A DNA stretch of 64,000 nt from Hymenopus coronatus (Eukaryota; Arthropoda; Insecta; Mantodea; Hymenopodidae): assembly GCA_030762935.1 (NCBI GenBank), contig CM060900.1, positions 110,636,620 to 110,700,619 on the forward strand, read 5' to 3'. How positions within the stretch are numbered: the first letter of the stretch is position 1; every line of letters starts with the position of its first letter. This document shows, one piece after another, positions 24,415-34,397 of this stretch. The translations under genes and the position numbers were made by a program. Below the pieces are notes generated by a model. That model did no database searches. It was given only the letters and a program-made list of their open reading frames with translations, and was not told where the DNA came from.

Positions 24415-25700
24415 TTTTTTTCCGTTACCATGCAGTGACAAATGTTTGTAATAATGTGGCAAGCTAATTAATACTTTTGGGTGAGTTTTTTGGATATGAA
24501 TTTTTATGTTTATAATAATGTCGCAAACTAATTAATACCATGGGGCGAGTTGCTCGGATATGAATTTTTATGTTTGTAATAATATGACAAACTAATTAAT
24601 GCTTTTGGGCGAGTTGTTTGGATATGAATTTTTATGTTTGTAATAATGTGGCAAACTAATTAATACTTTTGGGCGAGTTGCTCGGATATGAATTTTTATG
24701 TTTGTAATAATGTGGCAAACTAATTAATTCTTTTGGGCGAGTTGCTCAGATATGAATTTTTATGTTTGTTATAATGTGGCAAACTAATTAATATTTTTGG
24801 GCGAGTTGCTCGGATATGAATTTTTATGTTTGTAACAATGTGGCAAGCTAATTAATACCTTTGGGCGAGTTGCTTGGAATGAGTTTTTATGTTTGTAATA
24901 ATGAGGCAAACTAATTATTACTTTTGTGCGAGTTCCTTGGATATGAGTTTTTATGTTTGTAATAATGTGGCAAGCTAATTAATACCTTTGTGCGAGTTGC
25001 TAGTGTATGAGTTTTTATGTTTGTAATAATGTGGCAAGCTAATTATTACTTTTGGGCGAGTTCCTTGGATATGAATTTTTATGTTTGTAATAATGTGGCA
25101 ATCTAATTAATACCTTTGGGCGAGTTGCTAGTATATGAGTTTTTATGTTTGTAATAATGTGGAAAGCTAATTATTACTTTTGGGCGAGTTGCTTGGATAT
25201 GGATTTTTATGTTTGTAAAAATGTGGCAAGCTAATTAATACCTTTGGGTGAGTTGCTAGTATATGAGTTTTTATGTTTGTAATAATGTGGCAAGCTAATT
25301 ATTACTTTTGGGCGAGTTCCTTGGATATGAATTTTTATTTTTGTAAAAATGTGGCAAGCTAATTAATACTTTTGGGCGAGTTGCTAGTATATGAGTTTTT
25401 ATGTTTGTAATAATGTGGCAAGCTAATTATTACTTTTGGGCTAGTTGCTTGGAATGAGTTTTTATGTTTGTAATAATGTGGCAAGCTTAGTATTGCTTTT
25501 GGGCAAGTTGCTTGGATATGAGTTTTTATGTTTGTAATAATGTGGCAAGCTAATTAATACCTTTGGGGGAGTTGCTTGGAAATGAGTTTTTATGTTTGTA
25601 ATAATGTGGCAAACTAATTATTACTTTTGGACGAGTAGCTTGGAAATGAATTGTTGCAAGGTTTGCTTTATCAGTCAGTGACAAATGTTTTGTAACAATC
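24415..25700 (-). repeat. 63-bp satellite, right block, about 20 copies
   Basis: Inverse orientation of the left block. Each unit reads TTTTGGGCGAGTTGCT, a variable joint, then TTTTTATGTTTGTAATAATG and TGGCAAGCTAATTA. Two unit variants (TTAATACC and TTATTACT after GCTAA) partly alternate between about 24900 and 25440, suggesting amplification in pairs. Confidence 0.88.
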
Positions 25701-28208
25701 TGGCTACCTAAATAGTACCTTGGGGTGAGTTGCTTGGGAATGATTTGTTACAAAATTTGCTTTATCATGCAGTGACACATGTTTTTTAACTTTTTATTTT
25801 ATTTATTTATTTATTTTTTTTTTTTTTTACCTTCATCATGCCTAAATACCTCTGTAGCATTGATAAAGAATGTGACAGCCTTTGATGTATTCTCATAAAT
25901 ATATTGCTGAAAATACATAAATTCCATATCTTCCTGTTTTGTGCTTTTATCATTATGCAACAATGGCACAAATAGGAATGCATGAATAAGGAACTTCAAA
26001 AATATTATATGGTTTTTGGAACTGAAAAGGGAAAACTTATACATGTGTTAGTAAACTCACATTATAGTTAATAAAATTAGATATATTAGATTTGCATATC
26101 CTTGTATTATTTTTATTATTATGTGTATTGTTACTTTCATTTTAAATATTACAGTGTCGGCAGCAGGTACGACCTAAAAGCAGAGTGTGACATCTTCCTT
26201 TTTAATATATACGTATATATAAGCTTGATTCTTGTCAGTATTAAAAACTAAAGTCCAGGATACATAGAATTTTTAGCCATCTTCAAAATAGTCAAACAAA
26301 ATGCAAAATTTGCACAAACTAGGTCAAACTTGTGCATCAATGACATAGATATAACAATCTGAAATAAACTGCTTAAAGAATCCTTTGGTATATCTATGAA
26401 TATATGACAGTAAAATTAGTAATTGTCCTATGCAGAAGGTTTGTGTGATTTAAGTTTGTAAACACTGCACAATTTTAAGTAATTGTTTATAAATATAAAA
26501 CAAGGAATTGTTGCTTTTACTTTACAGCTATTATAGATTGGTCTTATGGAATTAAACATTTTCATAATCGAGGAGTTTCTACTCCATTTTTGCCCTGATA
26601 TTATGAGCAGAAATTATTCTTTGATTAATTAATTTAACACAATCTTTAGATGTATTCTGAGATGAAACTGCACGAATTGAAACACAATTGAAAATAAATT
26701 ATAACAATTATGTCAGCTCAGCACTTCAATAGCCAAGGCTTTTGTGACTCATTGTTATTACCTTAATGTTCAACTCCTGTATTATTGTGTGGAATGGGCA
26801 TTTTTCTGTTTTACTTGCAATTGCATTCATCCAATTCATATGAAGACAATATATATGAAACAAAGATATGGGCACTGATATTTTAGTGTGTTTTGTTTGT
26901 ATTCATTTTCATTGTTTGCCATTCCTATTGAATAATAATAATGATCTTCAGTTTGTAAGAGTCATATCAGCTTTATTTTATTCCAGAATTTGTTCCACAA
27001 GAGATATGTGCATTAACATGAAACTGTTGTAGTTGAAAATCCTTAAATGCAATTGCAAATCCCTCACTCTTGGCGTAAATGAAATGTGCAGTATTCTCAC
27101 TTTGAGAGTGTAATCGTTCCCTCAGTTGCTTATATGGCACACACACTGTCGAGTCCTGCAGCCTGAGAAATGTATGCTAAGCAAAGAGCTGAAGCAACAT
27201 ATAGTGCATTGCTTAAACTGTTACCAATATAAATTGGGATATGTACTCAAAAAATGTTTCACTTGACAGACAGAATACCAAGTATATGGAAATTTGTCAT
27301 GCAACAAGATATATTGGAGTTTTAAATTTTGTTTCTAAAACTACATGTTTTCTTTGTCAGTGTTGATTACCATGCAAGATATTTGGTCCTAGAAACTGAA
27401 GAGTCTAGTATTCCTTGTGTTGTAAAGACAAGTAGATTTAAAACAAATGGTGCATTGTACCACTTTCTTATTTTCATTGTGCAGTATATGTTATTTTAAT
27501 TGTAATAATTTGCTTTTTCTGTATTTGTGAAAGATATATATTTTAACCAAAGTTATTAGAAGAATGCACAAATATTATGATTGATAAAATTTATGGCACT
27601 AGTTGCTGATATCCCCTCATGTACAAATGTTAAAGGTGCTGCTAAAACGTTAATACTACAGGAGAGAATTTCATATTTGAGGTCCCTCTCTGAGGAACTT
27701 CTGTAATCTTATGCAAAAAATGCTATGTGTATACATTGAAATGCAGCTGCTGCTATTCAAAACTTAATTCATTAATACAAGCATTAACATAACACTTTTG
27801 TTTTTTTCTTGAAACTGGTAGTGCTGTTTTTTATTACATAGTTGTTATCCTATCTTCATTTAGAATTTTGATGTGTGCATCTATGCTGTTTTTTACACTA
27901 GTTTTTAATGGAATTTTTCAATATTAATATTATCTTGCTATGTACAAAAAAAATTGCATTACATTTAACCTTGTTGGCATCCCTTCCAGTTTTCCTCCAC
28001 TTACAGAATGCATTAATTCAATGTGAAATTATAATTGATGTGCTCATATAGTAAACAGGATTTTAATTCTACTCAGTGAATCTGCACAATCCCAATTTCA
28101 TATAAATACTGTGCTTCTCATCTGATTATATAAAAAGAAATCTAATTTGTTGTATACAGCAGAAAAAAGTTCAGTTAAATGTGGATTTCTTCTTGCTGAT
28201 CATTTTCT

Positions 28209-28385
28209 TTTCAGGAATCAGCTACCAAACTTTTTTCTAAGTCACATCTCGGGCACAATGAAAAATTTACCACACTTTTCAATTTCTCACAGAGAAATGT
28301 TAAATCAGCTATTTGGAAATGTTTGGTAAAAATTCATTGGTGTGTGAGATGGGACTTCGAAAGAAGTTTGGTAGATAGTTCCCGC
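28209..28385. repeat. Imperfect hairpin at the outer end of the right arm
   Basis: AGCTACCAAACTTTTTTCTAAG with its following ACATCTCGGGCACAATG is inverse to CATTGGTGTGTGAGATG and GAAAGAAGTTTGGTAGATAG. The stem is roughly 60-70 bp with a loop of about 50 bp. It is the counterpart of the hairpin at 15295-15475. Confidence 0.65.
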
Positions 28386-28629
28386 GTTGAATACGCGTGG
28401 GAAGGGAGGGCACAGAAACGCATGCCCGGTCGATATAGAAGTTGGTTATGTTTTCGACGCTATGTTCTAACAACACCCGTGCGAAAGGTTTTAAAAAGCG
28501 CCCTATTCGACCGCTTACCCCCACCACGGAGTCGACTTTCTAGGATTCTATGCTCAGTAATAGTATGCTTCTAGCAGTATAAGGAAGAATGTTGTATTGT
28601 TGCGCGTTTGAGAGATATGACCTCAAAAG

Positions 28630-29651
28630 ATGAGCGCCGCAATAGAAAATCCCACCAAGTGTGAGGTGCGCGGTGTTATAAGATTTCTTTTGGCAAAACA
28701 TCACTTAGCAGCCAAAATTCATCGTGAATTGTGTGCAGTATATGGTCCTAAAATTATGAATGAAGGTGTTGTCCGTCAATGGGTACGATTTTTAAAAATG
28801 GAAGAACTAACATTCATGAAGAATACAGGAGTGGTAGGCCTACTCTTGTCAATGATGACCTGGTGGTCAAAGTGGATGGAAAAGTTTGTGAGAACCGTCG
28901 GTTCACGATAGTGGAACTTTCCGATTATTTTACCGACGTTTCTCGGAGTCTTTTGCACGAGATAGTGACCAAACACCTAGGCTATCGCAAGTTTTGTGCT
29001 CGTTGGGTACCAAAACTGCTGACCTTTCGACCACAAAACCAAAAGAATGAGTTCTGCCATCGACTTTCTTTCTCGGTATGCCACTGAAGGAGAAGCATTG
29101 TTGAACAAAATTGTTACTGGCGCTGAAACTTGGGTGGCCTAATTGAATGTTGAGACAAAACTGCAGTCAATGCAATGGGGACATACCGCTTCTCCAAGCA
29201 AGCCAAAGTAATCCCATCAAACTTTGTCTGCGAGAAAAGACATGGGTACGGTTTCTTGGGATGCTAAGGGCATCTTACTCGAATTTATGGTACATGGCAC
29301 GACTGTCAAATCTGAAGCCTACACTGAAAGGTTGAAAAGACTAAGAAGGGCAATCGAAAACAAGTGTCGCGGTCTTCTGTTATCTGGTGTTGTGTTTCTA
29401 CATGACAACGCTCGCACGTTTTTGACTATCCCCCCTTCAGCCCGGACTTAGCTCCCAGTGATTTTTATCTGTTCCCATACATGAAACAGTGGCTTGCATC
29501 TCAGCGTTTTGGCAATGATGAAGAGCTTCATCACGTCGTGATGGGTTGGCTACATTCACAGGCGGCAGAGTTTTATGCAGAAGGTATTTCAAAGACTGTT
29601 AAAAGGCATGACAAGTGCATGAATTTCTTCAAAGAATATGTAGAAAAATAG
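28630..29651 (+). pseudogene. Mariner transposase relic of the 14.7-kb element
   Basis: Met at 28630 opens MSAAIENPTKCEVRGVIRF with a helix-turn-helix DNA-binding region like the intact mariner at 46828-47916. A frameshift near 28790 is followed by FKNGRTNIHEEYRSGRP and LGYRKFCARWVPKLLT; another near 29030 gives SAIDFLSRYATEGEALLNKI. The first catalytic Asp is Ala (TGAETW for TGDETW), followed by a stop at about 29140. HDNAR keeps the second Asp, but about 50-60 bp before PDLAPSDFYLF are deleted. The frame ends FFKEYVEK at 29651. It cannot be active, so any movement of the 14.7-kb element was earlier or in trans. Confidence 0.9.
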
Positions 29652-29747
29652 AAAAAATATATTTTTCACATATAATAATAAAATGTTTATATTACAACTG
29701 ATTTAATTTTTATTTACAAATGGAGGTTATTTTCTGGACCGCCCTCG

Positions 29748-30080
29748 TACATGTGCAGAATTCTCATATTATATTTTAAATATTGGCTCAACATCAATTT
29801 GAGCATTGAAAGAAAACTAAGTAGCTTTATTGGATAACAATTTCCATGTGATTGTCATTTAGTTTATAAATGACATTCTTATAGTATTTTCCTTGACATT
29901 ATTGAAAAAATTTTGCTGTAGCCATCAATGATGTAGATATTGATTTTGCTGAAAATTTGAAATGTGCATTCTTTTCTTTCCTCAGAGATGACTGAAACAA
30001 GTCTGACAGAACTTGAGTTGGAACTTGAAAAGTATTTTACTTTTTAACATTGAAAAGGTGATGCATCTATGTCTCAGAGG
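29748..30080 (+). repeat. Tandem array unit 1, right part
   Basis: This continues unit 1 after the insertion (GTGCAGAATTCTCAT onward) into a truncated exon A and then joins directly to CATTGAAAAGGTGATGC. In other units that sequence lies well over 1 kb further on. An internal deletion has removed the rest of the exon and all downstream parts. Confidence 0.8.
29986..30047 (+). pseudogene. Exon A of unit 1, truncated
   Basis: After a good 3' splice site (TTTCTTTCCTCAG) the frame reads MTETSLTELELELEKYFTF and stops. Only the first residues resemble the other copies. The deletion junction lies in or just after this frame, and no donor is present. Confidence 0.5.
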
Positions 30081-31046
30081 GATAAAAATATTTCAAATTG
30101 ATCTCTGCTAAATATCCCTTGAGGTGCTGCTTCTTATGTCCAAAGGAGGGAACAGAATATTTGACTTTTCTCCATTTGGTCTAAGTGTAGTTCATATAAA
30201 GGATATTACCAGGTATCCCATTTCTCTGAGAATTTACAAATGCATGTATTTGCTCCTCCTAATTTGTGCAAATTCAATGGAGTAATTCACTTTTAAATGT
30301 AGAAAGACCCCATCTCATCCAATGTTAAGAGAAGCTAACATAAAAGTCTGCTTACATCCTGCATTTTTCACGGAATTTCAAATTAGTTAAAAACTTCGTC
30401 AGTTTTAAAAACACATTGTGCTCCACTTGAAGGAGCACATGACTCCTTAAAGCATATTTTGTTTCTTGACTAGCGCAGCAAAAGGTCTTTTAAATGTTGT
30501 CTTGTTATTAACAAATACGATTTTCACCCTTACTTTTTAAATGTTTAGTTATTATTTTTATATTATACTCAAAAAACCTGAATTAAATTGTGAATTGGTC
30601 CATTCACATTTGAGAAAATGTACTAAAGAAAACCAAACGTAAGGTAAGTAGGTAAAAAAGCAGTAAGAAATGTTGAAGTATTTTTAAATTTTCACTGATG
30701 TATGCTGGAACTTAAGAACAATAACACCACATTTTGGCCACCTACTCTTTAACTGCATTGGAAACATTTATATAGTAAGCAACTTTTAGTTATATAGTAC
30801 AGGTGCAGAATTTTCATTTTACTTTTTAATATACGCTTAAGATCATTTTGAGCAATGAAAGGAAACTAAGTAATCTTATGGGATAAGAATTTACATGTGT
30901 TTGTAATTTAGTTTATAAATGATCCTCTTTTTGCATTTTCCATGTCTTTTTTAAGCGAATTTTGCTGTGGCCATCAATGATGTAGATGTTGATTTTCAGA
31001 CATTCAAAATGTATATTGCTTTTGTGTTTGTTTTATTTTCCCTCAG

Positions 31047-31177
31047 ATTTGACTGAAAGAAATGCGATGCAACTGATGACACTCAAGAGTACGAACCTTT
31101 GAGCATGGATCAGGAAAGCTCTAAGCTGCAGCATGGTGGGAGCAGACAGAATTCATGTGATGAAGACAGTTCTTCAG
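31047..31177 (+). pseudogene. Exon A of unit 2, frameshifted by a 13-bp loss
   Basis: The acceptor (TTTTCCCTCAG) and donor (CAG-GTATGA) are intact, but the segment is 131 bp, not 144. Bases around ATGCAACTGATGAC corresponding to the PTLLT codons are missing. The frame stops at TGA after TNL, so this copy would break any spliced product that included it. Confidence 0.65.
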
Positions 31178-31530
31178 GTATGAATAAAACTTGTTTTTTA
31201 CCAACTATCCAGCACTATTGCCCTATATGAGCCTTGGCCTCCTTCACAATCATTTTCCATGCTTTCGTATCTTTTAATGTTTTCTCTCCATACTTTCACA
31301 TTCATAAACTTCAAATCGTTTATCATTAAACAATATTTTCATTCTGTGTCTTCCTTTTATTCCTGTAGAGTAAAATGTTACTTCAAAAACTGTTAAGCAA
31401 ATTGTATTCATCTCTATTGGTTTTAGATGATGCATTATTCCTGCCATAATTCAGTTTATAAAACATACTATAGCTTCTCCTATCTCAATTAGAATAATTT
31501 CTTCATTGTAGCATATTTTTTACACCACAG

Positions 31531-31628
31531 ATACCTAAGGGATTGGAGTCCCTAAGGCACAAAGCATTACCGAAGGAATTATTAAGAGCAAACCACAATG
31601 AATCCCTGGTGGCTGAGTGTTTTGTGAG
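31531..31628 (+). pseudogene. Exon-like segment D in unit 2
   Basis: Bounded by TTTTTACACCACAG and AG-GTCAGT, this 98-bp segment is open only in phase 0 to 2: IPKGLESLRHKALPKEL then LRANHNESLVAECFVR. The same peptide is recognisable in most other units (LPEDLLRANPNESLV), but with no good acceptor next to it. A second, stop-containing copy of the segment follows about 60 bp downstream. Its phases do not fit exon A, so it is not part of the same simple cassette chain. Confidence 0.4.
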
Positions 31629-32845
31629 GTCAGTGATGTAACAGCCAATTTTATGAGGTCCCTAAGCCCTATAGTGCTTTTGAGGGACTGAAGGCTCTAA
31701 GCCACAAAATATAGCAGAGGTATCTGTGAAGAGCAAATCACTGTGAAATCCGTGGGAGGAATTCCTAATGAACAATAATGAACCATACATCATTACAAAT
31801 ACTTTATCCGTGGTAGGCATAGCCCCGATGCGGCATTGAAAAGGTGATGCATCTATGTCTCAGAGGGATAAAAATATTTCAAATTGCATTCTGCTAAATA
31901 TCCGTTGAGGTGCTGATTCTTATGTCCAAAGGAGGGAACAGAATATTTGACTTTTCTCCATTTGGTCTAAATATAGTTCATATAAAAGATATTATCAGGT
32001 ATCCCATTTCTCTGAGAATTTACAAATGCATGTAGTCGCTCCTCCTAGTTTGTACAAATTCAATTGAGTAATTCACTTGTAATGTAGAAAGACTTCATCT
32101 CATCCAATGTCAGAGTAACTACATAAAAATCTGGTTACATCCTGCATTTTACACGTAACTTAAAATTGGTTAAAAACATAGTCAATCTTTAAAATCACCT
32201 TTTTCTCAACTTTAAGGAGCACATGACTCCTTAAAGCATATTTTGTTTCTTGACTAGTGCAGCAAAATTTGTTTGAAATGTTGTCTTGTTATTAACAAAT
32301 ATGATTTTCACCCTTACTGTTTTTAATGCTTAGTTATTATTTTTATATTATATTGATAAAACCTGAATTAAATTGTGAATTGGTCCATTCATTGTTGAAA
32401 AAATGTACTAAAGAAAACCAAATGTGACGTAAGTAGGTAAAAAAGCAGTAAGAAATAATGAAGTATTATTAAGTTTTCACCAATGTGTGCTGAAACTTAA
32501 GAACAATAAAACCACTTTTTGGTCACCTACTCTTTAACTGCATTGGAAACATTTATAGAGCAAGCAACTTTTAGGTATGTAGTTTAGTTATGTAGTTCAG
32601 GTGCAGGGTTTTCATTTTACTTTTTAATATACGCTTAACATCATTCTGAGCAATGAAAGGAAACTAGGTAGTCTTATGGGATAACAATATACAAGTTTTT
32701 GTAATTTAGTTTATAAATGATCCTCTTTTTGTATTTTCCATGTCTTTCTTATGTGAATTTTGCTGTGGCCATCAATGATGTAGATATTGATTTTCAGACA
32801 TTCAAAATCTATATTGCTTTTTTTTTTTTTTTTTTCCGCTCTCAG

Positions 32846-32989
32846 ATATGACTGAACGTTATGGGATGCAACATATGTGGCTAACTGATGATACCGAAGG
32901 TTATGAACCTTTCAGCAGGGAGCAGGAAAGCTCTAAGCTGCAGCATGTTGGGAGCAGATGGAATTCATGTGATGAAGGCACTTCTTCAG
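32846..32989 (+). CDS. Exon A, unit 3 (MTE type)
   Basis: 144 bp after a long T tract and CTCTCAG, ending CTTCTTCAG-GTATGA. The first two bases complete a codon begun upstream and the last base starts the next, so it is a phase 1-1 exon. The peptide starts MTERYGMQHMWLTDDTEGYE and ends SRWNSCDEGTSS. It is acidic and Ser-rich, with no known domain. This is the only MTE-type copy with both splice sites intact and the only copy that can join exon B in frame. Confidence 0.5.
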
Positions 32990-33179
32990 GTATGAATAAA
33001 ACTTGTTGCATACCAACTATCCGGCACTATTGCCCTATATAAGGCTTGGCCTCCTTCACAATCATTTTCTGTGCTTTCCTATCTTTTAATGTTTTCTCTC
33101 CATACTTTCACATTCATAAACCTCAATCGTCTATCATTAAACAATATTTTCATTCTGTGTCTTCCTTTTATTCCTGTAG

Positions 33180-33253
33180 AGTTGCTTCAAAAACTGTTAA
33201 GCAAATTCTATTCATCTCAATCGGTTTTAGATGATGCATTATTGTTTTCATAA
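33180..33253 (+). CDS. Candidate terminal exon B, unit 3
   Basis: After TTTTATTCCTGTAG the segment starts AG-TTG. Joined to the last G of exon A it gives Glu and then LLQKLLSKFYSSQSVLDDAL with LFS and a stop. The intron would be 190 bp. In MTLR-type units 7 extra bases put a TAA right after the junction. Units 9 and 14 have the in-frame form of exon B, but their exon A donor is lost. Coding is therefore plausible only here. Confidence 0.35.
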
Positions 33254-33330
33254 TTCAGTTATAAAACATACTATAACTTCTCCTATCTCAATTAGAATAA
33301 TTTCTTCATTGTAGCATATTTTTTACACCA

Positions 33331-33902
33331 TGCTCCAATCCTGGACCGTATATCCTTCTTATCATCTTGATTTCAAATTTTCTTAATGGCTCTTGGTTGG
33401 ATATTGTCTGTGGTGAAGTATCTGCTCCAAATTTGACTACCTGTCTACTCAATGCTTTATATATTAGGTTTTCATTATTCCTAGTAGGTATACTTTTAAA
33501 CTATTTTGGATTTGCAAAGTATGCTTTGTTTTGTGCTTATGTCAGTCATTTAATGTAAAGTCCATTTTGACTGCATTGTCTGCTAAATTTCCCCCCCAAC
33601 ATTTTTCTGTTCCTTGAAATACATTCTGACCAAATTCTAAATCCTGTTGTTTCCTTCTCCCTTCTGATATAATCATGCTTTTTTTTTTCTTCTGTATATT
33701 AACTCTCAATCCTATTCTTTCTATATTTTTCCGTAATTTTTCTCAAACTTTTATTATTTTACCTCCAGAATTAGCTACAATAGTGATGTCATTCGCATAA
33801 GGACATATATGACTGATCCTGTTATGGATTTTAACTCTCTGATCTACCACTCATAACGCGAGATGAAAACCCAATATGAATAATTGTGGTGGATAATCCA
33901 TC
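33331..33902 (-). mobile_element. Antisense LINE reverse transcriptase fragment, unit 3
   Basis: Read on the minus strand, this and its copies give the RT palm and thumb: GLSTT or PPQLFILAFHHAL, then YANDITIVAN in place of a YADD box, then LRVNIQKKK, GGNIADNAV and, at the 3' end, KMIRRIYGPA. The first catalytic Asp is Asn in the array copies, so the source copy was already dead before amplification. Copies: 35838-36416, 38349-38925, 40848-41420, 43319-43895, 45821-45878 (cut), 48698-49275, 51214-51800, 53725-54300, 56235-56810, 58744-59319, 61270-61845 and 63773-64000 (window edge). Confidence 0.8.
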
Positions 33903-33974
33903 CTCTTCACCATCATCATTATTGTTATTGTAATTAATTATAGTTATTCTTGACTTTTTTGCTGTCCTCTACAG

Positions 33975-34096
33975 CCACCACTTCCACTGCATCTGCCACT
34001 GCCACCACGCCACCGCCGCTTCCACTACCTAAGCTTAGGGAATGTGGGCTCAAGTACTCTAAGCCACAAAGATACCTAAGGGATTGGAGGCCCTAA
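33975..34096 (+). CDS. Candidate terminal exon C (Thr/Pro-rich), unit 3
   Basis: After GCTGTCCTCTACAG the frame opens CC-ACC; with the last G of exon A it gives Ala, then TTSTASATATT, a Pro-rich stretch, KLRECGLKYSKPQRYLRDW and a stop. It is phase-compatible with exon A. Copies start at 36486, 38995, 41490, 43959, 49352, 51870, 54372, 56882, 59390 and 61910, most after CTCTGCAG. Several end early (KPQRS and stop in units 5 and 10). The low-complexity composition means the open frame could be chance. Confidence 0.3.
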
Positions 34097-34397
34097 GGCA
34101 CAAAGCATTACCGGAGGATCTATTAAGAGCAAACCCCAATGAATACCTGGTGGCTGAGGGTTTTGTGAGGTCAGTGATGTAACGGCCAATTTTTTGAGGT
34201 CCCTAAGCCCTATAGTGCTTTTGAGGGGCTGAAGACTCTAAGCCACAAAATATAGCAGAGGGATCTGTGAAGAGCAAATCACTGTGAAATCCGTGGGAGG
34301 AATTCCTAATGAACCATACATCATTACAAATACTTTATCCATTGTAGGCATAGCCCTGATGCGGCATTGAAAAGGTAATGCATCTAGGTCTCAGAGG

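Larger units (their letters stand above)
23765..28560 (-). repeat. Right arm of long inverted repeat
   Basis: This is the inverse of 15120-19430, about 4.8 kb. It begins inside with the TTTGTTTCAGGGTAGCC stretch (inverse of about 19395) and ends outside with GCGCCCTATTCGACCGC near 28498, next to the transposase leader. Its satellite block is longer than the left one, which explains most of the length difference. Confidence 0.82.
15021..29747 (+). mobile_element. 14.7-kb mariner-bounded element with palindromic interior
   Basis: The ends are inverted repeats: 15021-15052 and 29716-29747 match at 26 of 32 positions (shared GAGGGCG, AGAAA, CCATTTGT). TA lies immediately outside both ends, as for mariner insertions. 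Joining the flanks gives TTATGCAG-TA-CATGTGCAG, which aligns with the uninterrupted site in unit 2 near 30795. Contents left to right: mariner 5' end and leader, left arm, spacer with a direct third copy, inverted right arm, transposase relic, 3' end. Normal mariners are about 1.3 kb. It may have moved as one piece, or a 1.3-kb mariner may have received about 13.4 kb in its leader later. Confidence 0.8.
30081..31866 (+). repeat. Array unit 2, short form without LINE fragment
   Basis: This unit is about 1.79 kb. It lacks the roughly 700 bp that hold the LINE fragment and the Thr/Pro-rich segment. The joint reads TTTTTTACACCACAG-ATACC, a plausible 3' splice site leading into the LPKELLRAN segment. 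Either it predates the LINE insertion or it lost the block through the CCA shared by both edges. It also has the intact mariner target sequence used for comparison with unit 1. Confidence 0.8.
31867..34397 (+). repeat. Array unit 3 (MTE type) with LINE fragment
   Basis: First full-length unit. The antisense LINE fragment lies at 33331-33902. The unit belongs to the minority type that also includes units 9 and 14 (exon starts MTE, and 7 bp are absent after the second 3' splice site). Confidence 0.85.

Noticed and set aside
28309..28574. Overlapping open frames on both strands near the transposase
   Set aside because: They fall in the mariner leader and the arm hairpin, and the equivalent region at the left end lacks an equivalent conserved frame.
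32200..32235. AAGGAG-CACATGA-CTCCTT palindrome as a terminator or regulatory hairpin
   Set aside because: It recurs in every unit because the unit is repeated; no independent evidence of function.
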